A model generated the notes under the pieces. It was given only the letters and a program-made list of their open reading frames with translations. It did no database searches and had not been told where the DNA came from. From assembly GCA_005778355.1 (NCBI GenBank), contig SXON01000110.1, positions 1 through 32,708 on the forward strand: DNA of 32,708 nucleotides, given 5' to 3'. Below, piece by piece: positions 17,382 to 25,981 of the stretch. The first letter of the stretch is position 1; each line of letters opens with the position of its first letter. Source of the stretch: Pseudomonadota bacterium (GTDB lineage Bacteria > Myxococcota_A > UBA796 > SXON01). A program made the position numbers and the translations under genes.

Positions 17382-17861
17382 CTACCCCCGGTTCAGCGCC
17401 CGCGCGATCTCCTTCCTGTCTTCCTGGGCCCGGAGGGTATGGCGCTTGTCGTGCTGCTTCTTGCCGCGGCCAACCGCCATTTCTAGCTTGACCTTCGCGC
17501 CGTCGAAGTAGAGCCGGAGCGCCACGAGGGTGAGCCCCTTCTCACGCACGATCTCGCGAAAGTGCTCGATCTCGTGCTCGTGGAGCAAGAGCGGGCGGGG
17601 ACGATCAGGCTCGTGGTTGAACTGGTTGGCCTGTGGGAAGGGCGCGATGTGCGCCTTGAAGAGGAACATCTTGCGTCCCTCGAAACCGACCCAGGCCTCG
17701 TTGAGGTGGGCCTCGCCGGCGCGCAGGCTTTTCACCTCGGAGCCGAGAAGGACGAGCCCGGTCTCGGTGAACTCGGAGAGGTCGTAGTCGTGACGGGCCT
17801 TGCGATTCTCGCAGATGTTCCGTTTCTCGCCCTTCCTGGGCGCTTTGCCGTGGGCACCCAT
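17382..17861 (-). CDS. smpB: SsrA-binding protein SmpB
   Basis: SmpB binds tmRNA and brings it to stalled ribosomes in trans-translation. The 159-residue protein has NRKARHDYDL, LLGSEVKSLRAGEAHLNEAW, ahead of the barrel region, and a basic C-terminal tail (GRGKKQHDKRHTL) that becomes helical on the ribosome. The ATG at 17861 has a GGAG site upstream on the reverse strand. It is the first gene of the reverse operon. No tmRNA gene is present nearby. Confidence 0.96.
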   Translation of the reverse strand: MGAHGKAPRKGEKRNICENRKARHDYDLSEFTETGLVLLGSEVKSLRAGEAHLNEAWVGFEGRKMFLFKAHIAPFPQANQFNHEPDRPRPLLLHEHEIEHFREIVREKGLTLVALRLYFDGAKVKLEMAVGRGKKQHDKRHTLRAQEDRKEIARALNRG

Positions 17862-17920
17862 GGCGGTCTCCGGGCCCGCCGGGGCGGCGAGCGCCGCCGC
17901 AGAATGCGCACGGGCGGCGG

Positions 17921-17929
17921 TGTGGACAA
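17921..17929 (-). promoter_or_regulatory. DnaA-box-like 9-mer upstream of mraZ
   Basis: The plus strand reads TGTGGACAA, the complement of TTGTCCACA. It directly abuts the 13-base dyad at 17930-17942. DnaA is known to control ftsL in Bacillus subtilis, so DnaA control of this division cluster is conceivable but unproven. Confidence 0.3.
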
Positions 17930-18091
17930 GTCACGTCGTGACAAGTGCGCGTAGATCGGCTATTGTGCCGTCAAGTGAAGCCACTTCTCCATACGCCATC
18001 CCTAGCGATAAAAGCGACATAGAGAAAATTTCGCCTGGGCCGTGGATCGTTTTCCCACGAAATGGATTACTCTCCCCATGAGAGGAGGAGT

Positions 18092-18116
18092 CCCCCGTCC
18101 ACCCACCGGGCGGGGG
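18092..18116 (+). promoter_or_regulatory. Hairpin directly before the mraZ start
   Basis: CCCCCGTCC (18092-18100) pairs with GGGCGGGGG (18108-18116) through nine pairs (one G-T wobble) around a 7-base loop. It ends 7 bases before the mraZ ATG and buries the only G-rich sequence at ribosome-binding distance. A stronger GAGGAGGAG lies at about 18082-18090, too far upstream to serve the ATG unless the hairpin is folded. Confidence 0.55.
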
Positions 18117-18123
18117 CCGCGGC

Positions 18124-18579
18124 ATGCTGGAAGTCCGTTTCAGCCAGCAGCTCACGATGGACCCCCGCGGGCGGGTCACGCTCCCCTCTCGCCTGCGCTC
18201 CGCGCTTGAAACTCATCGCATCTCGTCCCTCGTTTTCATCGTCCACGGCAGGCGACTTCGGGCCTATGTGCCCAAGGATTTCGCCGAGCGCGTCGAGGCT
18301 CCTCTCCTCGCCGACGACGCCTTCGATCCCTACCAGGACGAGAAGCAGCTCCTCCGCCTCGGCAGTGCCTCGGAGGTCGACGTCGACAAGCAAGGGCGGC
18401 TGGTGATCCCGCCCGAGCTGCGCGAGCTGGTGAGCCTCGGCGAAGACATCACGATGGTGTCGATGCTCGACCGGATCGAGGTGTGGAACAGCGCTGATTT
18501 CAAGCAGGCATTTTCGCAGGCCCAGCGACGTACGGACGCCCTCGGTGGCTACGGCAGCACGGGAGGGGGGAGTGGATGA
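18124..18579 (+). CDS. mraZ: Transcriptional regulator / cell-division protein MraZ
   Basis: The 151-residue protein has two AbrB-like MraZ repeats. Repeat 1 is FSQQLTMDPRGRVTLPSRLR and repeat 2 is SEVDVDKQGRLVIPPELREL, matching the family DxKGRxxIPxxxR pattern. MraZ forms ring-shaped oligomers and represses the dcw operon in E. coli. It is the first gene of the cluster, as usual. A Gly/Ser-rich C-terminal tail (about 142-151) overlaps the next gene. Its own operator was not identified. Confidence 0.95.
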   Translation: MLEVRFSQQLTMDPRGRVTLPSRLRSALETHRISSLVFIVHGRRLRAYVPKDFAERVEAPLLADDAFDPYQDEKQLLRLGSASEVDVDKQGRLVIPPELRELVSLGEDITMVSMLDRIEVWNSADFKQAFSQAQRRTDALGGYGSTGGGSG

Positions 18580-19462
18580 GCACCTTCCCGTTCTCCTCGA
18601 CGATGTCCTGGCGCTCCTCGCGGTGCGTCCCAGCGGCTTCTACGTCGACGGCACGCTCGGCATGGGGGGTCATTCCTCGGCGATCCTCGCGGCTGGCGGC
18701 CGACTGCTCGCTTCGGATCGCGACGCCTTCGCGCTCGCGCGCGCCCGTGAGCGCATCGCGAGTGCGCACCCCGGGGCGAGCGTGGAGCTGCATCACGCGC
18801 CCTTCAGCCAGCTCCCGGCGCTGCTCGATGGGCGTCGTCCCGACGGGATCCTCCTCGACCTCGGCGTGTCGTCGCCGCAACTCGACCGACCGGAGCGCGG
18901 CTTCTCTTTCCGCGCCGATGGACCGGTCGATCTGCGCATGGATCCGTCGAGCGGCGAGCCCGCCAGCGCCTGGCTCGACCGCGTGCCGGAGGCCGAGCTG
19001 GTACGCGTGCTCTTCGAGTACGGCGAGGAGCGGCACGCGAGGCGGGTGGCTCGGGCGATCCTCGCAGCGCGTCCCTTGCGCGGTACCCTCCACCTCGCCG
19101 AGGTGGTGGCCGGCGTCGTGCCGCGTGACGGCCGAATCCATCCGGCCACCCGTACTTTCCAGGCACTTCGCATCGTCATCAATGATGAGCTCGGCGAGCT
19201 CGATCGGGCACTCGAGTCGCTCCCCGGCTGCCTCGCCCCCGGTGGGAGGCTCGTCGTGATCAGTTTCCACTCGTTGGAAGACCGCCGGGTGAAGGATCGT
19301 TTCCGCGATCTGGCCGGCTTCGACGCGCCCCGCGACCTCTTCGGCAGCCCCATCGTAGAGCCCGCCTACCGCCTGGTCGAGCGCCGAGCCCGCAAGGGCG
19401 AGAGCGACCCCAACCCCCGCGCCCGTTCCGCCCGTCTCCGAGCCCTGGAGCGCCTGCCATGA
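18572..19462 (+). CDS. rsmH: 16S rRNA m4C1402 N4-methyltransferase RsmH (MraW)
   Basis: The 296-residue enzyme methylates N4 of C1402 in 16S rRNA. The GTG at 18572 is chosen because GGGAGG lies 5 bases upstream and the protein then starts DEHLPVLL as in the family; the longer frame from 18545 adds nothing recognisable. Motifs: YVDGTLGMGGHSSAIL (SAM binding), DGILLDLGVSSPQLD, RGFSFRADGPVDLRMD, TFQALRIVINDELGEL and VISFHSLEDRRVK. It overlaps mraZ by 8 bases and ftsL by 4. Confidence 0.96.
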   Translation: MDEHLPVLLDDVLALLAVRPSGFYVDGTLGMGGHSSAILAAGGRLLASDRDAFALARARERIASAHPGASVELHHAPFSQLPALLDGRRPDGILLDLGVSSPQLDRPERGFSFRADGPVDLRMDPSSGEPASAWLDRVPEAELVRVLFEYGEERHARRVARAILAARPLRGTLHLAEVVAGVVPRDGRIHPATRTFQALRIVINDELGELDRALESLPGCLAPGGRLVVISFHSLEDRRVKDRFRDLAGFDAPRDLFGSPIVEPAYRLVERRARKGESDPNPRARSARLRALERLP

Positions 19463-19791
19463 GCACCACCACCCGCCGCCTCGACCTCGCCGCCTTCCAG
19501 TCCTCGGTGCAGAACAGCGCGCCCGAGCTGCGCATCCTCATGCGCTTCATGGGCACCCTGGTGTGGGTGACGGCCGCGCTCGCCGTGTACCTGTGGACGC
19601 GGATGGAGGTGCGGGAAACCTCCCGCATGCTGGACATCGAGCGTGCGGCCCTCGAGGAGCAGCTCACCCTGCGCGACCGCCTCTCGGTGGAGCGCACCAT
19701 GCTGCGTAGCCCCGGTCGACTTGGCGCCGTGGCCCTGTCGGAGAACCTGGTCGCCCCGGCGCGTGTCATCGACGTGGTGGTCGGCCCGTGA
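19459..19791 (+). CDS. ftsL: Cell-division protein FtsL (short bitopic protein)
   Basis: This 110-residue protein has a short cytoplasmic part, one membrane helix (about 27-46, MRFMGTLVWVTAALAVYLW), and an outer heptad-like segment (about 50-85) ending in LRSPGRLGAVALSENLVAP. This layout, its length and its place between rsmH and ftsI identify FtsL, which joins FtsQ and FtsB in the divisome. Sequence conservation is low in this family, so position carries much of the weight. It overlaps both neighbours by 4 bases. Confidence 0.82.
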   Translation: MSTTTRRLDLAAFQSSVQNSAPELRILMRFMGTLVWVTAALAVYLWTRMEVRETSRMLDIERAALEEQLTLRDRLSVERTMLRSPGRLGAVALSENLVAPARVIDVVVGP

Positions 19792-21854
19792 AGTCCATTC
19801 GCCCGCATGGCAAGCGCACCCCTGCCAAGCGCGGTGCGGGCCGCGGCCTGCCCGGGCGTTCCTGGTTCGACCGTCCGCGCCGCGTGGAGCCCCACGCCGA
19901 CGCCGAGCTGCTCGCCGCCACGCGGGTTCGCGCCCGCCTCGCCGCGTGGGGGCTGTGCGTCGCGCTGGTGCTCTTGTGCGTGCGCGCGGGCTGGGTCATG
20001 GGCGTGCCCGATGAGCGCCTCGAGGAGCGTGGGCGGGAGCAGTTTCGCGCGTCGGTGGAGGTGCGTGGGCGCCGTGGCAACCTCTACGACCGCCACGGCC
20101 GCGTGCTCGCCGCCACCACCAACCTGCCCTCGCTCTACGCCAACCCCGCCAAGCTCAGCGACGCCGAGGTGGAGAGCCGCGTGGCGGCGATCGTCGCGCT
20201 CACCGGCAAGACGGAAACCTGGGTGCGCAGTCGTTTCGCCGCGCGTGGCGACGGGAAGAAGGCACGCGAGGTGAAGCTTGGCGACTCGCTCGCGCCGGTC
20301 GAGGCCAAGGCGATCGTCCAGGGCCTGGGTCGCGACCAGATGTGGCTCGTCGAGGAGCCGGTGCGCGTGTACCCGGGCCGCGACCTCGCCGCGCCGCTCA
20401 TCGGCTTCACCGACGTCTTCGACGAGGGTGCGGCGGGCATCGAGAAGGTGCTCGACAAGGAGCTGGCGGGCGAGACCGTGCGCCTCTTGCAGGAGCGCGA
20501 CCGCAAGGGGCGGGCGATCGACGGCGGCCTCGACGATGCCGACGTGGCCAACGCCGGGCACTCAGTGATGCTCACCCTCGACGCCTCGATCCAGTTCGCC
20601 ACCGAGCGCGCGCTCGACGGTGCGATGGCCGCCAGCCAGCCCGTGGCGGCGATGGCGGTGGTGATGGACGTGAAGACCGGCGCGATCCTCGCCATCGGCA
20701 GCCGTCCCTCGGGCAACCCCAACGACGGCGCCGCCCGCGCACAGGCCGATCTCTTCAAGAATCGCCCAGCAATGGACCAGATTGAACCTGGGTCAGTCTT
20801 CAAACCCTTCGTGGCCGCGGCAGCCATCGAGGAGGGCCTGGTCACCGCTGACACGATGATCGACTGCGAGCTGGGCCACATGGCCATCGGTCCCGCCGTG
20901 ATCAAGGACGACCACCCCAAGGGGGTCATCTCCGTGCACGAGGTGATCAAGTTCTCCTCGAATATCGGCGCGGCAAAGCTGGCGATGCAGTACCTCGGGG
21001 CCGAGAAGACGCTCACCTACTTGAAGGCGTTCGGCTTCGGACGGTCCACCGGCCTCGGCCTCCCCGGGGAGTGGCGTGGCACCCTGCGCAGGGCCGACAA
21101 CATCAAGCCCATCGAGCTCGCCACCACCGCCTTCGGGCAGGGCGTCACCGCCTCGCCGATCCAGCTCGTCAGCGGCGTGGCCACGCTCGCCAACGGGGGC
21201 GTCCGGATGCACCCGCGCCTCGTCGAGGCGATCCTCGATCGCAATGGCCAGGTGGAGCTGCCCCGCGAGCCCCGTGAAGACGTGCGGGTGATCTCCGAGG
21301 AGACCGCCCACGCGATGGCGTTGATGATGGAGTCGGTCACGCTGGAGGGCGGCACGGGCACGCGTGCCCGGGTTCCCGGCTACCGCGTTGCCGGAAAAAC
21401 CGGCACCGCCCAGAAGGTGGCCAACGGCGTGTATAGCGCCGACCGAATCTCCTCTTTTGTCGGGTTCTTGCCGGCCGACCGACCGGAGATCGCCATCGCC
21501 GTCGCGGTGGACAGCCCCACCGTGGGCAGCAAGTACGGCGGCATCGTCGCGGCCCCGGTCTTCTCCGAGATCGGCGCCTTCTCCATGCGCTATCTCGGCA
21601 TCGCCCCCGACCCCACCGAGCAAGCGCCTGAGCCCCTGGTCGTGGACGCCGCCTCCGTCGAGGTGCGCGCCGATGGCCAGGGCAGGTGGATCCTGCCTGA
21701 TCTCTCGGGCCGCACCCTGCGCGCCGCCGTCACCGCGATCGAGCCGGCCGGACTCGACATCGCGGTGGAGGGCTCTGGCCGTCTCGTGGCCCAGTCGCCC
21801 CCCGCCGGCGCCGCCGTCGTGCCGGGCGACCCCGTCGTTCTCAGCTTCAACTAG
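19788..21854 (+). CDS. ftsI: Septal peptidoglycan transpeptidase FtsI (PBP3) with PASTA domain
   Basis: The 688-residue protein begins with a basic cytoplasmic tail and one membrane helix (about 50-70). The dimerisation domain starts at RGNLYDRHGRVLA (97-109). The transpeptidase domain has the active-site S336-x-x-K339 in EPGSVFKPF, SSN at 390-392 and KTGT at 537-540. A PASTA domain (about 625-688) ends the protein. It crosslinks septal peptidoglycan with FtsW as glycosyltransferase partner. The GTG start overlaps ftsL. PASTA domains are common in FtsI of Myxococcota and Gram-positives but absent in E. coli FtsI. Confidence 0.95.
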   Translation: MKSIRPHGKRTPAKRGAGRGLPGRSWFDRPRRVEPHADAELLAATRVRARLAAWGLCVALVLLCVRAGWVMGVPDERLEERGREQFRASVEVRGRRGNLYDRHGRVLAATTNLPSLYANPAKLSDAEVESRVAAIVALTGKTETWVRSRFAARGDGKKAREVKLGDSLAPVEAKAIVQGLGRDQMWLVEEPVRVYPGRDLAAPLIGFTDVFDEGAAGIEKVLDKELAGETVRLLQERDRKGRAIDGGLDDADVANAGHSVMLTLDASIQFATERALDGAMAASQPVAAMAVVMDVKTGAILAIGSRPSGNPNDGAARAQADLFKNRPAMDQIEPGSVFKPFVAAAAIEEGLVTADTMIDCELGHMAIGPAVIKDDHPKGVISVHEVIKFSSNIGAAKLAMQYLGAEKTLTYLKAFGFGRSTGLGLPGEWRGTLRRADNIKPIELATTAFGQGVTASPIQLVSGVATLANGGVRMHPRLVEAILDRNGQVELPREPREDVRVISEETAHAMALMMESVTLEGGTGTRARVPGYRVAGKTGTAQKVANGVYSADRISSFVGFLPADRPEIAIAVAVDSPTVGSKYGGIVAAPVFSEIGAFSMRYLGIAPDPTEQAPEPLVVDAASVEVRADGQGRWILPDLSGRTLRAAVTAIEPAGLDIAVEGSGRLVAQSPPAGAAVVPGDPVVLSFN

Positions 21855-22095
21855 ATCTTTTCCACCTCCGCACGCTTCCCGGGCGGCTCCGCCAAAACGT
21901 GGACAGCAACAGGGCTCCCCGCCCCGTTGCGCGGTCCCCGCGCGGGCCTCACTCCCCCGGTGTTCCCCGGTCGATCCCCTCGACCAGCACCTCGGGCCCG
22001 TGGCCGAACCGATCCGCCGCCGACTCTCTCATCCTGATGCAGGGTGGCGCCGTCCGGGAAGCTCCCTCCACCCGTCCCACCTCCCTCCCGCCTTC
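21855..22095 (+). promoter_or_regulatory. C-rich leader between ftsI and murE
   Basis: This 241-base gap is the longest inside the dcw cluster. It is very rich in C and pyrimidines on the transcribed strand, ending in a run of CTCC-type sequence right up to the murE ATG with no Shine-Dalgarno sequence. A perfect GCGCGG-TCC-CCGCGC hairpin lies at 21929-21943. No promoter pair was found. C-rich, G-poor RNA is the kind bound by Rho, so this could be an attenuation site. No conserved small open frame was recognised. Confidence 0.45.
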
Positions 22096-23520
22096 ATGAC
22101 CATCACCGACCTTCTCGCCGCTGTCCCCGGCAGTGTGCTCCTCCGTGGGCAAGGCGACCGCGAGGTTGGCGCCGTCCGCGACTCCGATGCGGAAGTCGCG
22201 GGCGGCGACCTTTTTGTTGCCGTCCGCGGCGCGCGCGTCGACATGCACGACCGCTTGATGGGCCTCGCCCACGCCGGCGCCCTCGTGGTGGATCGCGAGT
22301 GTCAGCTACCAGGCGGCCCCGCCGTCATCCGGGTGGACGACACCCGCCGCGCGCTGCCCCATCTCTGCGCCCGCGCGCTCGGCAACCCCGGAGCGCAGTT
22401 GCCCGTGGTGGCCGTCACTGGCACCAACGGCAAGACATCCACGACCTTTCTCGTGGCCGCGATGGCCCGCGCCGCTGGCCTTCGCGCGGGCATCATCGGG
22501 ACCACTGGGCACTTCGTCGATGACGAACGGCTCGAGTCCACCCACACCACCCCCACCGCGCCGGTCACGCAGGCCTTGCTCGCGCGGATGCGCAGCGCCG
22601 GCGTGGGCCTGGTGGCCATGGAGGCCTCAAGCATCGGCCTCGCCGCCTATCGCTGCGACGCCATTCCCTTCCGGGCGGCCGGCTTCACGAATCTCACTCG
22701 CGATCACCTCGACGTTCACGGCACGATGGCCGCCTACGCCGCCGCCAAGGGCAGGCTCTTCCACGAGCTGCTCCAGGGGACGGCCGTGCTCAACGCCCGC
22801 GATCCCGTGTCGCGACAGATGGTGCCGGAAGGCCACACCACCTGGTGGTTCCACGGCGACGATCTCTCCGCGAGCGCGGTGCAACTCACCGCCACCGGCA
22901 CTCGCGCGCTCTTCCACACGCCCCACGGCGACTTCGACGGCGGCATGAAGCTCGTCGGCGCCCACAACATCGACAACGCGCTCGCCGCCCTCGGACTGGC
23001 CCTCGCGGCCGGCATCCCGCTCGACGCCTGCGCGCGGGGACTCGCCGAGCTTCCCGCCGTCCCCGGGCGGCTGGAGGCGGTGCCCAACGCGCGCGGCCTC
23101 GCGGTGCTCGTCGATTACGCCCATACCGACGACGCCCTCGCCCGGGTGCTTGCCACGCTGAGGCAGGTCACCGAGGGTCGCATCATCACGGTGTTTGGCT
23201 GCGGGGGAGACCGCGACCGCGGCAAGCGACCGCTGATGGGACGTGCCGCCGCCCTCGGGAGCGACGTCGTGGTGGTGACCACCGACAACCCGCGGGGTGA
23301 AGACCCGGCCGCCATCGTGGCTGACATCCTTCCGGGGCTCGGGACGGCGCCGCACCGAGTGGTGCTCGACCGTCGCGAGGCCATCGCCGTGGCCGTGGGC
23401 CTCGGGCAGCCGGGCGACGTGGTGCTCATCGCGGGCAAGGGCCACGAGCCCTACCAGGAAATCATGGGTGAACGCCTGCCGTTCGACGACCGGGCCGTGG
23501 CGCGGGAGGTGCTGTCGTGA
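22096..23520 (+). CDS. murE: UDP-MurNAc-tripeptide synthetase MurE (meso-diaminopimelate type)
   Basis: The 474-residue ligase adds the third amino acid to UDP-MurNAc-Ala-Glu. It has GTNGKTST (109-116), THTTPTAP, LTRDHLDVHGTMAAYAAAKGRLF with the lysine that is carbamylated, DYAHTDDAL and GCGGDRDRGKRPLM. TTDNPRGEDP carries DNPR at 397-400, the signature for meso-diaminopimelate. Near the N-terminus the usual DSR reads DSD. The ATG at 22096 gives a standard N-terminus but lacks a ribosome-binding site. The long open frame upstream (from 21364) is an artefact of GC bias. Confidence 0.95.
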   Translation: MTITDLLAAVPGSVLLRGQGDREVGAVRDSDAEVAGGDLFVAVRGARVDMHDRLMGLAHAGALVVDRECQLPGGPAVIRVDDTRRALPHLCARALGNPGAQLPVVAVTGTNGKTSTTFLVAAMARAAGLRAGIIGTTGHFVDDERLESTHTTPTAPVTQALLARMRSAGVGLVAMEASSIGLAAYRCDAIPFRAAGFTNLTRDHLDVHGTMAAYAAAKGRLFHELLQGTAVLNARDPVSRQMVPEGHTTWWFHGDDLSASAVQLTATGTRALFHTPHGDFDGGMKLVGAHNIDNALAALGLALAAGIPLDACARGLAELPAVPGRLEAVPNARGLAVLVDYAHTDDALARVLATLRQVTEGRIITVFGCGGDRDRGKRPLMGRAAALGSDVVVVTTDNPRGEDPAAIVADILPGLGTAPHRVVLDRREAIAVAVGLGQPGDVVLIAGKGHEPYQEIMGERLPFDDRAVAREVLS

Positions 23521-24875
23521 TCTTCGACGCCGAGCGCATCGCCCTCGCCACCGGGGGACAACTCCTCGCCCCGGGCCCCGCGGGTCCGGTGGGGACCGAC
23601 TCCCGGCGGGTGGCCCCCGGGTCCTGGTTCGTGGCCTTGACCGGCGACCGCTTCGACGGCCACGACTTCTTGCCTCACGCCGCCGCGGCGGGCTGTGCCG
23701 GGGTCATCGTGTCGCGACAACCAGAGCGGTGGGAGCGGGGGCTGGTGCTCGTCCCCGACACGCTCGTGGCCCTGCAAGACCTCGCGCGGGCCGTGCGTCG
23801 CGACTTCCCAGGCCCGGTCGTGGGCATCACCGGGAGCGCCGGCAAGACGTCCACTCGAGTCATGGTGGTGGACTGTCTCCGGGCGCTCGGAAAGGTGCAC
23901 CACACGCAGGGCAACCTCAACAACCACGTGGGATTGCCGCTCACGCTGCTCGCCCTGCCGGTCGACGCGGACGCGATCGTGCTCGAGATGGGCATGAACC
24001 ACCGGGGCGAGATCGCGCTCCTGGCCGACATCGGCGCCCCCACGGTTCGGCTGGTCACCAACGTGGGCGCGGCCCACGTGGAGGGCTGTGGCAGCATCGA
24101 GGGGGTGGCGCTCGCCAAGCAGGAGATCTTCGATGGCGCCCGCGCGGGCGAAGTGGCCTGCGTGAACCTCGACGACCCGCGAATCGCGGCCATGCCCATA
24201 CCCGACGGGGTGCGCGTGGTCACCTATGGTCGGCATCCGGACGCCACGGTTCGCCTCACCGACGTGGCGGTGGACGGTGAGCGACTGCAGACGCGGCTGC
24301 GCATCGACACCCCCGACGGCACCGTGCGCGCCACGCTCGACGTGCCCGGAGCCCATCTTGCTCAGAACGCCGCCGCCGCCGCGGCCGTGGCCTTTGCCCT
24401 CCGCGTGCCGGTGGAGGCGCTCGGCCCCGCGCTCAGTGGGTTCGTGCCCGAGGGCATGCGCAACCGGGTGGAACGCATCGGTACCGCTGCCGTGCTCGAC
24501 GACGCCTACAACGCCAATCCCACCTCGATGGTGGCGGCGATCGAGGCGCTCAGCGTGCTCCCTGGCGAGACGAGCGCGGTGCTCGGCGACCTGCTGGAGC
24601 TCGGCGCCGAAGAGGCCAACGGCCACGCGACGGTGCTCGAGGCGGCGCGTGGTTTGCGTCACACGTGGGTGACCGGGCCTCGCATGAGCGCGGCCGCAGC
24701 GCAGTTCCCCGGCGTGGTGGTGTTCGCCGACGCTGAGGCGCTCGGCGAGGCGCTGGTCAACCAGGGGGTGGGCGTGTCCGGCGAGGGGGTGAGGCACGCG
24801 GTGCTCGTGAAGGGCAGTCGCGGGATGCGGATGGAACGTGTCGTGGAGCGGCTCCGCGCCGCACGGAAGAACTGA
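23517..24875 (+). CDS. murF: UDP-MurNAc-tripeptide-D-Ala-D-Ala ligase MurF
   Basis: The 452-residue ligase attaches D-Ala-D-Ala to the UDP-MurNAc-tripeptide. Motifs: TDSRRVAPGSWFVAL near 27, GITGSAGKTST (from 103), GNLNNHVGLPLTLL, EMGMNHRGEI, NVGAAHVEGCGSIEGVALAK and LDDAYNANPTSM. The GTG start overlaps murE (GTGA), and the stop shares one base with the mraY start. Confidence 0.96.
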   Translation: MIFDAERIALATGGQLLAPGPAGPVGTDSRRVAPGSWFVALTGDRFDGHDFLPHAAAAGCAGVIVSRQPERWERGLVLVPDTLVALQDLARAVRRDFPGPVVGITGSAGKTSTRVMVVDCLRALGKVHHTQGNLNNHVGLPLTLLALPVDADAIVLEMGMNHRGEIALLADIGAPTVRLVTNVGAAHVEGCGSIEGVALAKQEIFDGARAGEVACVNLDDPRIAAMPIPDGVRVVTYGRHPDATVRLTDVAVDGERLQTRLRIDTPDGTVRATLDVPGAHLAQNAAAAAAVAFALRVPVEALGPALSGFVPEGMRNRVERIGTAAVLDDAYNANPTSMVAAIEALSVLPGETSAVLGDLLELGAEEANGHATVLEAARGLRHTWVTGPRMSAAAAQFPGVVVFADAEALGEALVNQGVGVSGEGVRHAVLVKGSRGMRMERVVERLRAARKN

Positions 24876-25978
24876 TGCTCTACCACTTGTTGTTGCCGCT
24901 CGGCGGCCCGTTCAACGTGATCCGCTACATCACCTTCCGCAGCGCCTGCGCGATGGTGACAGCCCTGGTGCTCTGCTACGTCGCCTACCCCGCGTTCATC
25001 GAGTGGATGCGGAAGAAGAAGATGGAGCAAATCATCCGCGCCGAGGGGCCGAAAGAGCACCTCGAGAACAAGGTGGGCACGCCCACGATGGGCGGGGTGG
25101 TGATGCTCGGGGGCCTCGCCATCTCCACGCTCTTGTGGGCGCGGCTCGACGAGCCGCTGGCCTGGTTCGTGCTCACCGTGACCCTTGGCTACGGGGTGAT
25201 CGGCTTCATCGACGACTGGAAGAAGGTGATGGAGCGCTCCAGCGACGGCCTGTCCGGTCGATACAAGATCCTGGGGCAGGTGGTCATCGGCGCCATCGTG
25301 TTCGGCGGCGCCTACGCGACCGACCGCATGGACGCGACCTTCCACATCCCCTTCTACAAGCACGCCGTCTTCGACCTCGCCCACCTCTGGGCGGGCGCGC
25401 CCACCGTGCTCGGCTGGGCCTACGTGGCCTGGGGCATCTTCGTCCTCACCGGCACCTCCAACGCGGTGAACCTGACAGACGGTCTCGACGGTCTCGCCAT
25501 CGGTGCCACCATCACCTCCGCCGGCACCTTCGCGGTGCTGGCCTACGTGGCCGGTCACACCGAGTTCGCGGAGTACCTGCGCATCCCCTACGTGGCTGGC
25601 GCCGGCGAGGTGGCGATCGTCGCCATGGCGCTCCTCGGCGCGGGCCTCGGTTTTCTCTGGTTCAATTGTTACCCGGCGCAGATCTTCATGGGCGACGTGG
25701 GTGCCCTGGCCATCGGCGGCGCGCTCGGCAGCATCGCGGTGCTGGTGAAGCAGGAGATCCTGCTGGCGCTGGTGGGCGGCGTCTTCGTGATGGAAACCTT
25801 GTCGGTGATGATCCAGGTCGTGTGGTTCAAGCGCACCGGGAAGCGAGTTTTCCTCATGACGCCGATCCATCACCACTTCGAGAAGGCCGGTTGGGGCGAG
25901 CCCAAGATCATTGTTCGTTTCTGGATTATCTCCGGGCTTCTCGCGCTCGTCGCTCTCTCCACGCTGAAGCTGCGGTAG
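24875..25978 (+). CDS. mraY: Phospho-MurNAc-pentapeptide transferase MraY
   Basis: The 367-residue membrane enzyme makes lipid I on undecaprenyl phosphate. It has GTPTMGGVV (68-76), the Asp pair D113-D114 in FIDDWKK, NAVNLTDGLDGLA with D202, IFMGDVGALAIGG with D274 and PIHHHFEK (His 332-334). About ten hydrophobic segments match the family. The common MGDVGSLALGG reads MGDVGALAIGG. It begins through a TGATG overlap with murF. Confidence 0.97.
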   Translation: MLYHLLLPLGGPFNVIRYITFRSACAMVTALVLCYVAYPAFIEWMRKKKMEQIIRAEGPKEHLENKVGTPTMGGVVMLGGLAISTLLWARLDEPLAWFVLTVTLGYGVIGFIDDWKKVMERSSDGLSGRYKILGQVVIGAIVFGGAYATDRMDATFHIPFYKHAVFDLAHLWAGAPTVLGWAYVAWGIFVLTGTSNAVNLTDGLDGLAIGATITSAGTFAVLAYVAGHTEFAEYLRIPYVAGAGEVAIVAMALLGAGLGFLWFNCYPAQIFMGDVGALAIGGALGSIAVLVKQEILLALVGGVFVMETLSVMIQVVWFKRTGKRVFLMTPIHHHFEKAGWGEPKIIVRFWIISGLLALVALSTLKLR

Positions 25979-25981
25979 GCC

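Larger units (their letters stand above)
17862..18123. promoter_or_regulatory. Divergent control region between smpB and mraZ, with several dyads
   Basis: This 262-base region must hold the promoters of both operons, but no convincing -35/-10 pair was found. It contains: a DnaA-box-like TGTGGACAA (17921-17929); a perfect 13-base dyad GTCACG-T-CGTGAC (17930-17942); AAGTG / CACTT with 4-base spacing (17973-17986); and ATTTCG / CGAAAT arms at 18028-18033 and 18058-18063. A hairpin at 18092-18116 is listed separately. The typical MraZ operator (TGGG repeats with 5-base gaps) was not recognised. Confidence 0.5.

Noticed and set aside
17862..18123. tmRNA (ssrA) next to smpB
   Set aside because: No tRNA-like ends or tag-coding segment is visible in the gap.
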